From: Sipunculus nudus
Taxonomy: Eukaryota > Annelida > Sipuncula > Golfingiida > Sipunculidae
Direction of reading: 5' to 3'
NCBI GenBank assembly: GCA_026874595.1
Contig: CM049307.1
Location: 93,970,330 to 94,034,329 of the forward strand
DNA: 64,000 nucleotides
Positions 50,201-60,335 of the stretch are shown piece by piece (within the stretch, counting starts at the first letter, position 1; every line of letters begins with the position of its first letter). The position numbers and the translations under genes were made by a program. Below the pieces are notes generated by a model that saw only the letters and a program-made list of their open reading frames with translations, was not told the DNA's origin and ran no database searches.

Positions 50201-50820
50201 ATCCTCAGAAAGCAGTTCTTTAATGACACAGTAGCGCTCGCACTTGACACTGATTTCAATTAGTTGACAGTCATAAGAGTCATAGATGACGTCTTTCTTG
50301 CAAGCCGTTATTGCAGGCATAAACCTAACCTTTTTTGCTCCTTTTTTATCCGAACAAACCTACTTTACTATAAATCCTGAAATACTAAGGATTCTTTGTT
50401 TCCTGGAGTTATCTGACAAGTCAAAGAATTTACATAACTACCAGAAAGTAGCCATTTTACGTACAATTCACTTCATATATCTCAGTTCGTTAGATTTTGT
50501 TAGATTTTTATTCATGTCGATTCTAAGTGTTCGCTTTTGTTACGTATACTTTAACTGATATCATGTTTTTTCAATATCTCATATAGTTTCCTAATACAAC
50601 CCTTTTTATGAGGTTACAAGGAAAACCATGCAAAGTCTCCTGCCTTAAAATTGAAAATATATTCAAGCTAGTATATTCGTCAGTGTATATATATTATTCT
50701 TACCAGATTTTTGTTAGGAGTACTTGCTCTTGACCAAAGATCTACGACAAAGACAAGGTTTGTGGCGAGCAACAGACAGGACAGGACGCCCAGCATCAGT
50801 ATCACACGGGCTGCCTCCAT
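47032..50820 (-). CDS. HAO1-like: 2-hydroxyacid oxidase (glycolate oxidase-like), copy A, complete five-exon gene
   Basis: FMN-dependent alpha-hydroxyacid oxidases convert 2-hydroxyacids (e.g. glycolate) to 2-oxoacids plus H2O2. Coding exons on the minus strand: 50820-50704, 50171-49903, 49426-48938, 48579-48449, 47237-47032. All introns are GT-AG with phases 0, 2, 2, 1. The sum is 1212 nt, 403 residues plus TAA. Landmarks, with spinach glycolate oxidase numbering from memory: Tyr71 (Tyr24), PIGIAPTA (119-126), Gln175 (Gln127), TVD with Asp205 (Asp157), Lys265 in VKGIL (Lys230), SNHGGR with His289 and Arg292 (His254/Arg257), MDGGIR (319-324), FIGRP (341-345). Oddities: residues 1-39 form a hydrophobic anchor absent from classical members, Tyr129 is replaced by Leu177, Arg164 by Ser212, the variable loop after Asp205 is short, and the C terminus ends CPAL rather than an SKL-type peroxisomal signal. 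HAO1 versus HAO2 orthology cannot be settled by eye. Family assignment is very secure; activity and location are inference. Confidence 0.93.
47650..47935. repeat. Degenerate tandem repeat in HAO copy A intron 4
   Basis: Recurring modules: TTACTTGATACACTTGCATG, ACACAGACTAGTGGACAGAA, ACACAGTCTAGTGGACAAAA, TTACTTCATACATGAAAC and TTACTTGATACG, with GCCTGGTTAAAACACTAACC-type linkers. Two to three diverged units of roughly 80-115 bp. Confidence 0.65.
48449..48579 (-). CDS. HAO1-like: HAO copy A exon 4: FMN phosphate-binding segment
   Basis: 131 nt. Acceptor TTCAG|ATTGC, donor CTAG|GTTAGC. It encodes [30 protein letters not shown] and DVAKAIALG, the part of the barrel that binds the FMN phosphate. 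This exon has three damaged relatives upstream, at 54179-54307, 52746-52877 and 60263-61890. Confidence 0.93.
48938..49426 (-). CDS. HAO1-like: HAO copy A exon 3: catalytic core
   Basis: 489 nt. Acceptor AACCAG|ACTGG, donor GGAAG|GTACAT. It encodes residues 130-291 including AGENAT, FSSF (LSSW in the family), [11 protein letters not shown] (family QLYxYKDR), [30 protein letters not shown] and VSNHGG. The Tyr of the family QLY motif is Leu here, and the Trp of LSSW is Phe. Confidence 0.93.
49903..50171 (-). CDS. HAO1-like: HAO copy A exon 2: start of the FMN-dehydrogenase domain
   Basis: 269 nt, encoding residues 40-128 plus two bases of codon 129. The acceptor AAG|GAAGTC is shared with copy B (CAAG|GAAGGC), which decides the exon start. 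It carries the family N-terminal motif PLVNVNDF, the active-site Tyr in [28 protein letters not shown], and PIGIAPTA. The donor is AAG|GTAAAT. Confidence 0.93.
50704..50820 (-). CDS. HAO1-like: HAO copy A exon 1: N-terminal membrane anchor or signal peptide
   Basis: 117 nt, 39 codons, phase 0 end. It begins [11 protein letters not shown] and has an uninterrupted hydrophobic stretch at about residues 6-26, ending in a polar RASTPNKNL tail. The donor is CTG|GTAAGA. The same exon, 117 nt and with a conserved hydrophobic core, exists in copy B at 58409-58525, supporting the start codon and the reality of the anchor. Classical glycolate oxidases begin directly at the segment encoded here by exon 2. 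Confidence 0.88.
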
Positions 50821-50890
50821 CACTGCTGGTGGTTTTTCTGTACTCTAGCTGTGCCACAGTACTCTCTATAAATATGACTGGTAGAGCATA
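50821..50890 (-). promoter_or_regulatory. HAO1-like: Possible core promoter of HAO copy A
   Basis: A TATA-like TATTTATAGAGAGT (minus-strand sense, about 50867-50874) lies roughly 45-55 nt before the ATG. The block TTTATAGAGAGTACTGTGG is conserved upstream of copy B (about 58556-58572) although neighbouring bases differ. Conservation between duplicates is suggestive but could simply reflect recent duplication. Transcription start unknown. Confidence 0.35.
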
Positions 50891-51330
50891 AAAATAACAC
50901 GTGGGTATGTGCTGTACCGTTGTTTTGGCTTTATGCCAGCATCATTAGTAACAAACAGGCTTTCCCTGTCAAGTTATATATATATATATATATAGTCCAG
51001 GGGCTACAGCCTCATATTTCCGCTCAGTTCCATCTTTACCTCAGGAGTAAGAACATTGGAAAGAATTTTGTCAGATTTATGGAACATCTTGCTATAGACT
51101 TTTCGGGCATGGGATTCCGGAATGTTGGGCAAAATAATCACTTATCGAAGAATAAAGATAATCAGGGTGATTTGTTGGAAACGATTTATAAATAACGGCA
51201 CCGGAAAACATCGAACGACAAAACTCGGCTTAATTTATGCGCCAGCTTTAGTAATATACAGATGATAAGCAAGCAGGCAATTTGAGCAGTTGTAAATGCT
51301 TATTCTTATGTGCAGTTTTTCAAGGACCTC
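50885..51330. repeat. Upstream flank of copy A, duplicated upstream of copy B
   Basis: The sequence from about 51040 to 51250 (e.g. AAGAATAAAGATAATCAGGG and CATCGAACGACAAAACTCGG) recurs at about 59075-59270 upstream of copy B in the same orientation. It shows that the duplication unit extends at least 0.4 kb beyond the first exon, i.e. a DNA-level segmental duplication rather than retroposition. No convincing ORF lies in it. Confidence 0.8.
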
Positions 51331-52745
51331 CAGTTTGCAGACTGCCGGTTACATGTATAGTTCCGTTAATCACGTATTATGACAGGCTTTGTAATTAAGG
51401 TTTAAAAAAAAGATTTCCTTAATGTTTTTATTCTACATGAAATGAAGAATGAATATTTGTTACATGAAAATACAGTTTTTATACTAAAAATAAAGTGATG
51501 CCTTTTAAAATGTTATTTGTGTTGAAACGTACATCCAATACGATATCCATTTGATTTGGGGTTTATGGAGTTTAATTAGTGTACAACATTAGTATAAAAA
51601 TATATTTGTTTGGTAATTTGGGTACACAGCTAACTAACAATGCTGATTATTTTACGTGTCTCTAGAAACACACTCAAAAACATTTCAGACATATAGTATA
51701 ACACATATATTGTAGAAAAGACGGAAAGTAATATTCAATGTAACAGTCTGTAATAAAAAAAAACATGACAACAAAACTTGAAAGCCTCACTAAAGTTATT
51801 TTAATAGAAATTAAATATGAACAAGCATTTTTTATGAATAAAAGAAAAGAGGTTTTAATACTTTTTTCTCAGAAACATAACCAATTCCTTCACTGGAATC
51901 CCTTAACAAAAGGACAATTAAACATAAATATATATGGGTGTAAGCCCCTCATCGACCACTTAACATACTGGCGGTATATGTACATATATATACGCTTAAC
52001 ATATATATAAGCTTAACCTTAACAATCGTACTGGGGCCAAACAATTAACACTATATTCAGGTTATTCAGACAAATTTCAATTCCGAAATGCGACTTTTGA
52101 CATCTGGGTTTAAGTGTGAACAAATTAATGGCAGCTGGATGAATCGTATCCTGCTGTTCTCCGCGCCCGGTGCAAGTTTATTTCACTTATGTACATGATT
52201 TAGCAAGAAGGTTTTTGAAAACAATATTTGCAGTAACCGTAATATACAAAAATAATTATCATAAAGTATTCCAGTATTTAACGCATGGCGAGCGAAGCAT
52301 AAACTATTTGTTACAACTTCAACGGGGCCTTAAGTAATTTTTGTTTATTACATTTTATCTCCAGGTCTAATATATAATTTGATTTTGTGAAAATAAATAT
52401 CATTTGTGAAATTTCATCTCGAGATTTGTTTTTATTGTGTCCATAATTACCCATCATATTATCATCAGTTCTTGCCTACTACAAATTTATTTACACAGAT
52501 ACAATATATTTTCACGTTTTAATACTCTGCCCGGGAAAAAAGAACACAGAAGTACTGGGAGGGGACAAGTTAGCAGATTAAATTAAAGTAAACCCATGTT
52601 TTAAAAAAAATTTAATCGAGCGCGCGGGACAAAAAAAGTGAATAAAATATAATTTTCTCAATTTGGGGAAAAATCAATTTAAGAATGAGCCACTGAATGA
52701 TTATTTTCCCAAGCTTATAGTATATTTTTACAAAATGTGTCAGAC
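51331..52745. other. Intergenic DNA between HAO copies A and B
   Basis: AT-rich. No copy of HAO exon 5 and no other splice-bounded ORF was recognised. Contains short TA tracts only. Confidence 0.6.
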
Positions 52746-52877
52746 CTACAGCAATAGCTTTAGCGACGTCCGTGCCCCTAGGTATCCCTCCGTCCATGTA
52801 CACCTCCAAACTTCCGTTAACCGCCGATACCAACTCACTCAGAACCCGCGATTGTCGCAGGAACACCGTCAATGATT
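52746..52877 (-). pseudogene. HAO exon-4 copy B'', one-base frameshift
   Basis: 132 nt against 131 in copy A. Acceptor TTTCAG|AATC. IIDGVPATI is followed by a one-base insertion (ATCGCGGGTTC versus ATCGACGTTC). The frame then shifts into VLSELVSAVNGSLEVYMDGG and TDVAKAIAVG. Donor TAG|GTCTGA is weak. Not translatable as a normal exon. Confidence 0.82.
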
Positions 52878-53296
52878 CTGAAAGTGAAAGGTTTAAGAAC
52901 CTCTTTCTGTTTTATCACGGCTTCTCAAAATCATATCGATTAGAAATATAAAAATATAACTGCAATGGTTTCAACATATTCGCATGCCGCTGGTTGGTGT
53001 ACGGAATGACGCAGAGACAAGAGAGGGCTGATCCTGATATTAGGTATGGTACACCAAAAAATGATGTTTTACGGACTGAGGGATAAAAATAATATGGTTC
53101 GAGAGAGCAATTTTTCCCATTTTTTTAACCGGTCGGAACACACACGTGGAAATTTCAGCTTGCCAAGACACGAAAAATTGAAATCGCTTGTACCCTTTGA
53201 CTACGGAATCCTTAAATAGACCTGGAAAAACTTTTAAATTTCTGAGTTTACTTTTATATTCATATTTGCCTCTACCATGTAGATATGCTTGCATCC

Positions 53297-53298
<2 letters not shown>

Positions 53299-53327
<29 letters not shown>
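53299..53327. repeat. (TG)n microsatellite
   Basis: About 14 uninterrupted TG units in intronic HAO cluster DNA. Confidence 0.95.
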
Positions 53328-53329
<2 letters not shown>

Positions 53330-53874
53330 CGGAGCAACCTGGCTGATCACCATAAAGGATTGCTGTATATTTCACGACTTCTATGACGCCAGGGGGAATA
53401 CTACTGTTTATATATCTACAACTCTAATGATATTTTAGAATCGTTAATGCTAATACGTGTACAAGATTAAATTACTATTAGTGACCGGTTAATCATGATT
53501 TTAATTTGCGATCCATGAGTAGATCATCTTATTTAGAGTTAAAGTCGGCTATCCGCCTTTCTTTTAATGCTTACTCTGCTCATCTGTTGATTAACACCAG
53601 GTAATTAATATTCATAAAAGTTCTCATAACGCCTTTGGTGCGGATGTATGAGCATTGCCTATCTAAAAGTTGTTAGTAAACATGCAAGGCATTTGCGCAA
53701 ATGTTGACAAACATACTAACGACGAAATTGAAGGTGTTGGGTCGCATACATGTGGAAGTTAAAAGGTAACTAGCTGCAAAACACCCTTTGCAAAGTTCCA
53801 GTTGTCTGAAAAGCCGACGGCTGTCCTTCCTGGAAGTGTTTGGATTGTTTGTCGGCCTACTCCTGTAAACTTGT

Positions 53875-53981
<107 letters not shown>

Positions 53982-54178
53982 GAACAAACGGTATGCGGTG
54001 GCTTCGGTGTTTTCTCTCCTATTTTTTTAAACGTTATAAGGTTTATCTTTTGTACATAGACTTCAGCTATCGGAATAGTCCCTATCCGATATTCAGCTAT
54101 CGGAGATAACATACAAGATATATACCAAGGTACTGGTTTTAATATTTCAGACGAAACTAACACTGATTTACCCCTTAC

Positions 54179-54307
54179 CTGCCCAAGGCAAGAGCGACGC
54201 CCATGCCTTTCCGTATCCCTCCGTCCATGTAAACCTCAAAACGTCCGTTAACCGCCGACACCACTTCACTCAGGACTTCGATGGTCGCAGGAACAATGTC
54301 AAAAACT
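54179..54307 (-). pseudogene. HAO exon-4 copy B', open but shortened
   Basis: Acceptor TTCTCAG|AGTTT. It encodes [33 protein letters not shown] and GVALALG. Compared with DVAKAIALG of copy A, two residues are deleted. The best donor (GGGCAG|GTAAGG) gives a phase that would not match exon 5. Asp and Gly-Gly of MDGG are kept. Confidence 0.8.
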
Positions 54308-54757
54308 CTGAGAAAAATTATTTTAAAACCAGGCTTTAAAAAATCGAAACTACGTACTTCATGTAGCTGAATGTGGATTTGAATAATTAGGACAGTTTAT
54401 GTTTTTGGAATAATTTTTAAATGCACTCAGGAATGCATTCAGGAATTCGACTTTAATTGAAATAATGGGAAAACGTCTATATAACTTTTTTTTTAATTTC
54501 GTCAAATTACAATAGTTGACTTTATACAAAATTCATTATTATAGATAAGAGCTTCATTATATTTGGAAAGGTATATGAGATATTAACACACGTATTAATA
54601 CGACTATTAGCATGATAAATTAAGTATGGAAAACGTTTGATTTTAGCAGTTAAAATAGAACGTCGCCCACAACTGCACTGGCGATTAAATTAGGGTACGG
54701 AATGTCTGGATTTTGAGTCGCACCCTTCTGGTATTTATAGAATGCAGTATGGAACGG

Positions 54758-54917
54758 TTAATGAACAGTCAGCACCAAGCTGGAATAACCTGACTGCTCT
54801 GCGCGCTTGGCAAAATTCAAGGTATATTCACGAACATTGAACTGGCTGATTTCTTGGTACTTCACGCCGCTAGGTGACCTTGCCGCGATGTACGCGGAGT
54901 ATGTACTGAATGCTGAT
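54758..54917 (-). pseudogene. Extra HAO exon-3 fragment (decayed)
   Basis: Minus-strand translation gives SAFSTYSAYIAARSP, GVKYQEISQFNVREYTL and [15 protein letters not shown] followed by His-stop. It aligns residue by residue with copy A exon 3 ([15 protein letters not shown]..., [16 protein letters not shown]). The catalytic Asp codon is His and is followed by TAA. It is closer to copy A than to the copy B exon 3, so it derives from a different duplicate. Confidence 0.8.
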
Positions 54918-55560
54918 CCAGTCTGGATCAGCATAGTTAGAGACGCCAGATGGGCTTAGACTGTCAAGAAAAATGTGAGGCGTGTTTGACTCTTACCATG
55001 GCTTCCATGTGCTAACAATGAAATGCATGGTTGAAGGAAAATTAAGGAAAATATGCACAACTATAGACTTTCTTGATAATGGAATGGTCTTGCATTCTAC
55101 GATAAACATGTATGCTTTTTAATTCACTGAAAAAAAAAGAAATAAACAAACGGTCCTCTCTTCCTCTTTAAAACTTGCTGGATATCCCCCCCCCCCCCCC
55201 CGCCAACCCCCTACCTTCTCCAATCAGAGGAAGGCATGCCTCTGCCAGTGGGGGTCTCTATTGTCGGATGTTCCCAAAACAGTGTTTCCATTCACATATT
55301 CCGCCTAAATTCCCAGTTTCATTCTTGCATACGTGACTGTACATTAGTGAAAAATACTTGATCGCGTTCCTGAATCGGATTTTGTGTCAGATTCACAGCA
55401 AAATGTAATTGGATTTTCACTGGACCATTTCCAAGTACCCTGAAAAATTCATTAAATTCCGTTTATGATTGCGTGAGTTACGTTTTAGACATACACGCAA
55501 ATACACATACACGAAGGGGAATGAACGGATACCCTTTTTGGGGAGGCATCTAGTATGCAC

Positions 55561-55870
55561 TCAAAAATTTACAGTTTTCACATTTTCTGTGTATTTGATC
55601 AGACCTTTTGTAACGGCATATCGGATTGCATAAACTGCGCGGTCAATAGTAACAACTAGACCTGAAAACCCAGCCCGCTCAGCTCTCCGCACTAAATCAA
55701 GTGTCACTTCCGGAAGTCCATATAAATAAATCTGTTGCCAGTATATGCCACCAGGTGCCGCTGCAGCGATATCTTCTATTTTAACCGTGGACGCCGCACT
55801 GAATGCAGCAACGATAATTCTTGATCTGGCGGCTCTTGCTGTTGCGTTTTCTCCTTCCGGTGTTACAAAT
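55561..55870 (-). pseudogene. HAO copy B exon 3, first half only
   Basis: Acceptor TTAACAG|ATTTG joins in phase with exon 2. It encodes TPEGENATARAARSR, AAFSAAS, YWQQIYLYG, RRAERAGFSGL and VVTIDRA (the Asp157-equivalent is kept), then loses similarity to copy A near KGLIKY and meets TGA at 55563-55561. A donor-like ACT|GTAAAT lies just before the stop. The missing half would hold the VKG and SNHG motifs. Confidence 0.8.
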
Positions 55871-56164
55871 CTGTTAAAACATATAATTGAAGGAGGTGGT
55901 GTATTCATTCAGATCTGACTGTTTTAACAGTTACGGTTTGAATATTTTATTTATCGTGATTTCTGTGAAAGCAAATACCTTTTGGAGTAAACAACTTAAA
56001 TGAAGTACAAAGAGTGATTGTTTTTAATATTTCGTACATTTGTATTGATACACTTTTGTAAGGAACGGCCTCTTTCGAAAATCTTTTTGGAAGACAGTTT
56101 ATTATAAATATGAATACTTAGAATGTATCAGTTACATGTTGGGTACGATCGATACGTTTGTTTT

Positions 56165-56815
56165 GTTTTATTTTAATTAAGGTTATTTTAGAATACGTAC
56201 TTTTATGTGGCATCTGTGTTCCATGAAAAATCATTTTTTTCTCTCGATAAAAGAAACCTTAATGACTGGAGCATACTTCAGTGTCAAGCAAACTTTATTC
56301 CTTAAATCGTACTACGAACACATGGACTTTCTAACCAAGGCTTCCCGATTTTCCTCTGTCTTTAACGGAAAATTCAATAGCTATATTAATTCCTTCAAAT
56401 AAAACAATATAATGGCATTCGAACTGAAAAGAATGCTCAAGTAATTGTCAGATACAACAACCTTCTAGAGCTCCGGGGTGGAGCATAGGACTCAAGGCAG
56501 GGAAATTGTTCGAATCTAAGCCGAGCCTGTGAGATTTTTTCACGGTCGACCCCGACCCATGGTGAGCGCTCTGTAGGTTTAATGGGAAGGCCGCGCCCTA
56601 CGGCCGCATTTCACTCGCAAACGAGTGCACCTTTCGGGGGTTCCGCAATGGTATGACCCAGCAATGGGGACCATTATACACCCAGGGCCCGCAGGGACAA
56701 TAGTCACTGGGCCTCGTTAACACCAAGATATAAATGAAAAGAAGCGTGTGATACTGTCCTTCCACGTAGTCCCAAACTGGAATGGAATTTTGCATATGTA
56801 CATATACATAAAGTT
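56165..56815 (+). repeat. Left arm of a large inverted duplication in HAO copy B intron 2
   Basis: This segment (AGAATACGTACTTTTATGTG, TTTCTCTCGATAAAAG, AATTCAATAGCTATATT, ATGCTCAAGTAATTGTCAGA, then a SINE) recurs in reverse complement at about 59530-60090. The arms enclose copy B exons 1 and 2. A non-coding composite with a SINE at its 3' side. Confidence 0.78.
56470..56815 (+). mobile_element. tRNA-derived SINE, copy 1
   Basis: The head holds a B-box-like TTGTTCGAATCT. The body contains CACGGTCGACCCCGACCC, GAGCGCTCTGTAGGTTTAAT and GGCCCGCAGGGACAATAG. The tail reads GTTAACACCAAGATATAAAT and AGCGTGTGATACTGTCC. Related copies at 44484-44830 (+), 44225-44400 (+, partial), 16505-16745 (-) and 59540-59745 (-). 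Confidence 0.7.
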
Positions 56816-57424
56816 AAGATGCCATTAGAAAATTATTAAAATAAGCAGTTGTGAGAAATATATGTGGAACCGGTCTGAAATACCACTAGTATATCAAACC
56901 CACCTTTCAGTGAATTTTCTTAACGCGGTCACACTGATTAAAACTGACCATCTACTACGACCACCTGTGAAATAAGACCACTTTTGGCCAGTTACACGAG
57001 GTCAAATTAGGCCATCTGGGTAAAATGAATATTAACTATTTAGTGGGTACACAAGAAAGATTCATGAGTTACTAAATTAAAAGTGTCGTTAATACTGTAA
57101 AATCGGAATACAATGAATTCAGATAACAGGTCAGATAAATAAAGTAAATAAAATGAGATTATTTTTTTTTTTATTTTGTATATGTTGGTCGTGGAATTCA
57201 ACGAGTTTTTACTTAAGGATAGATCCATGGCCTGTTGGTGACACTATCTATTGAATGAAGATGAAGGTATCCACGTGTTATATGTAATTATGATGATATG
57301 TTTTTATTAAGCCTTCTTGATTTCAGGTTTTATATGCATGGGGTTAGGATGAATCCAGAAGTCATAACCTGTCCTTATGACATTAGAGCGAATCTCTGAG
57401 GTTGAACGATGTTACACCATTATA

Positions 57425-57510
57425 CCATTGAGGCATCGGCGGGGTTAAAATGGGGACCTTCAGCTCAGAAGTCACACGCCTTAACCACGAGGCTACGTCC
57501 TATCCTTCAA
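57425..57510 (-). mobile_element. tRNA-like SINE head (second SINE family)
   Basis: In minus sense GACGTAGCCTCGTGGTTAAG matches a Pol III A box (TAGCCTCGTGG), and AAGGTCCCCATTTTAACCCC sits at B-box spacing but is mutated. No clover-leaf of a functional tRNA is maintained. Lies in copy B, between exons 2 and 3. Confidence 0.45.
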
Positions 57511-57653
57511 CAGGCTAATGGTGTTAGATATTCGAAGTTAATCGGCCGTGTCAATTAATGTATAACCGATACCAGGAACAAATTACAGAAAAGAATGAGA
57601 TGTAAAAAATACTAGTTTCTAAATGTTATTTTCTTTAAAAGTATTATACTTAC

Positions 57654-57922
57654 CTGTGGAAAGCAGTCGGGGATATTCCAATCGGACATGAGACCACGTG
57701 ACCGAGTATGGTGGTGGTGGTGTTGGCGCCGGCAACACCTCGAAGCATGTGTGGCCGGAAACGATACATGGAGAACGCGGCCTCGTTTTCGCGCATCGTC
57801 TGCTCCGTGTTTGCGCCTTGCCTGATGTAGAGCCAGGCATTTTTATCCATCACTCGTTTCGCATTAACTTTAAAGTCATTAACGTTCACAAGTGGATATG
57901 CCATATCTTCTTCTTTGCCTTC
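57654..57922 (-). CDS. HAO copy B exon 2
   Basis: 269 nt, the same length and phases as copy A exon 2. It carries [20 protein letters not shown], the active-site Tyr in AWLYIRQGA, and PIGISPTAFHR. Splice sites are CAAG|GAAGGC and CACAG|GTAAGT. No frameshift or stop. Confidence 0.78.
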
Positions 57923-58408
57923 CTTGAACTAGATGAAGACACAAGAAAAGACCTAGTATGTTAGAGCCGAATATCGCAACAGTTTTCTAATGACAGTGAA
58001 GCGCAGGAAGGTGACAATATTTTAAGTAAGTTGACAATTACATCAGTTACAGATAATATATGTAACCAGGATTCCTCCCTTGACTATGGACGTATTTACG
58101 TTACTTTAAATCTGGTAATACCAAATATTCTGTTTATACTGAAATTATATTACAACTCAAGCAATTCACATATATACCAGAAATAGAAAAAATTACTCAT
58201 GTAGTACATTGTAACATTAAAGTTCGTTCGTCAGTGTGTTTGTTGGATCTTTATTCGTTTCGATGCTAAGTTTTTTGCGTTTTTATCGAATAATTTATCT
58301 GATAACATATCAAAACAGATACACTGAAAACGTTGCAAAGTCTCCTGCATTAAAACGGAAAATATATTCAAGCTCGTATATACGTCAGTGTATAGATATG
58401 CTTCTTAC

Positions 58409-58525
58409 CAGATTATTGCTAGGAGTGCTTGCTCTTGACCAAATTACTACGACAAAGACGAGGTTTGTGGCGAGCAACAGACAGGTCAGGATGCCCAGCA
58501 TCAGTATCACACGGGATGCCTCCAT
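58409..58525 (-). CDS. HAO copy B exon 1
   Basis: 117 nt beginning MEASRVILMLG, with the same hydrophobic core as copy A and donor CTG|GTAAGA. Differences from A are mostly conservative (Val to Ile, Ser to Thr, Asp-Leu to Val-Ile), so the anchor is maintained. Confidence 0.75.
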
Positions 58526-58690
58526 CACTGCTGTTTGTTTACTGTACTCTGTCCCACAGTACTCTCTATAAATCAGAAAGACTGGTAGAGCTTAAAAAGA
58601 ACACGTCGGCACGTGCTGTACTATTATTTCTGTGTGTATGCCAGCAAAACGCTTTCCCCTGTGAGGTGGGCTCCAATCATCCCATTCGCA

Positions 58691-58720
58691 TTATATATAT
58701 ATATATATATATATACATAC

Positions 58721-58762
<42 letters not shown>
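58691..58762. repeat. (TA)n(CATA)n(TA)n compound microsatellite
   Basis: TA run, four to five CATA units, then TA again, about 170 bp upstream of the copy B start codon. Confidence 0.95.
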
Positions 58763-58765
<3 letters not shown>

Positions 58766-59529
58766 GATAATATATATAATATAATAAGATAATAAGTAAG
58801 ATGATGACCTTTTCCCGGGGCTACCGCCTCCAACCCTTACCTCAGGACTTGTAGCATAAAGCACTAGATGTCGCTGCTTTACGCTCCATGATATGTGGGT
58901 GATGTAAAACTAAATATAAAAATTAATTGGTCAGTTTTAAGCTGGGTTACGAGACAAATCTTGTTTTTTCTTCAATGTAATATGAGATTTTAACAAGGGT
59001 TTACAACAGAATCCACGTCATCCAAACATGTCGATTCATTTTCGACAAAATCGTACCACAAATTTGCGTCAGCAAAGTATGAACATTGGAAACAGTTTTG
59101 TCGGATGTATCGGTCATCCTGCTGTGGCCTTTTCGGTCATAGGAACCCGGAATGTTGAGCAAGATAATCGCTTGTCGAAGAATAAAGATAATCAGGGTAA
59201 TTTGCAGGAAAGGATTTATATGTAATGACACCGATAAACATCGAACGACAAAACTCGGCTTAATATGCGCTAGCTATAGTAGTATATAGATATTAAATTG
59301 GTTGTGAGCACGCTGATTAAACGGTTGTAACTACTTATTTATATATACATATATCTGTATATGTGTCCGGGTACACATATATGTAAAACGGAAAAATAAT
59401 TCTTTTAAATATTTTTGTTGGAGATAACAATCTCCATTTTAATGCCAGCTTAACTATATGTATATGTTCATCTGTTGTATTCCATTCCGATTTCGGAGAG
59501 GATATTATTGCTTCATCTCATTTTATATC

Positions 59530-60090
59530 CTACTGTTAACAGGCCCAGTGGCTACTGCACCTGCGGATCCTGGGTGTGTTATCTCTATCATTGCTCGGTT
59601 ATACCACCGAGGGACCGCCGAAAGGCCCATCCATTTATCAGTTAAACCCTGCAGTTAGACACGGCCTACCGATTAAGCCTACAGGGCGCTCACTCTGGAT
59701 GGGCCATTCTAGTTTCGAATGATCTCCTGGCTTTGAGTCCTGTGCTTAAATCTGATCCACAGAAGTTTCTGATAATTACTTGAGCATTAAATTAAGGGAT
59801 AATTTCATTTAATTGTTTTAGTTGAAGGAAATAAATATAGCTATTGAATTTGTTGTTAAAGGTAGATAAAACACAGGAGCCTTTATAGACCAGGTAAATG
59901 GAGGAGAAAGTCTTTATGATCATTGTTGTATTTAAGGAATACAGTTTGCTTTACATTGAAGTACACTACAGTCATAATTTTTTTTTATCGAGAGAAAGAA
60001 AAGATTTGATATGAAAAACAGATGCAACACAGCAATACGTATTCTAAAAATAAAAAAACAATTCTAAAAATTGTATATTTTTTATAAGAA
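59530..60090 (-). repeat. Right (inverted) arm of the duplication around copy B exons 1-2
   Basis: Reverse complement of 56165-56815 in the same internal order, including the SINE central block (GAGCGCCCTGTAGGCTTAAT in minus sense) and the flanking AT-rich non-SINE part. The shared segment is longer than the SINE, so it is not simply two independent SINE insertions. Confidence 0.78.
59540..59745 (-). mobile_element. tRNA-derived SINE, inverted copy
   Basis: Minus-strand sense reads ATCATTCGAAACTAG, GAGTGAGCGCCCTGTAGG, CCCAGGATCCGCAGGTGCAG, GCCACTGGGCCTGTTAACAG. Same family as 56470-56815; part of the inverted arm. Confidence 0.65.
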
Positions 60091-60335
60091 AATATCTTCC
60101 ACCAAAGGTCATCAAAAATTGACGTTCTTCAAGAGAAGTATTATACAAATTTACGAAAAATTCGAAACAATCATTCTTTGTACTTCATTCAGGTTGTTTA
60201 ATCCAAAAGGGATTTGCATTCATAGAAATGCTTATAGCCTATTTTTACAATAATTTTCAAACCTAGATCGATTGCATTGGCTACGTCCGTGTCTCTCCGT
60301 ATCCTTCCGTCCATGTACACCAATACACACCTCCG

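Noticed and set aside
52612-52872. 86-codon frame read as an intact HAO exon
   Set aside because: Only its second half is in the HAO frame; a one-base insertion separates it from the DGVPATI part.
57425-57510. Possible tRNA gene on the minus strand
   Set aside because: A box is good but the B box is mutated and no acceptor stem pairs; kept only as a SINE head.
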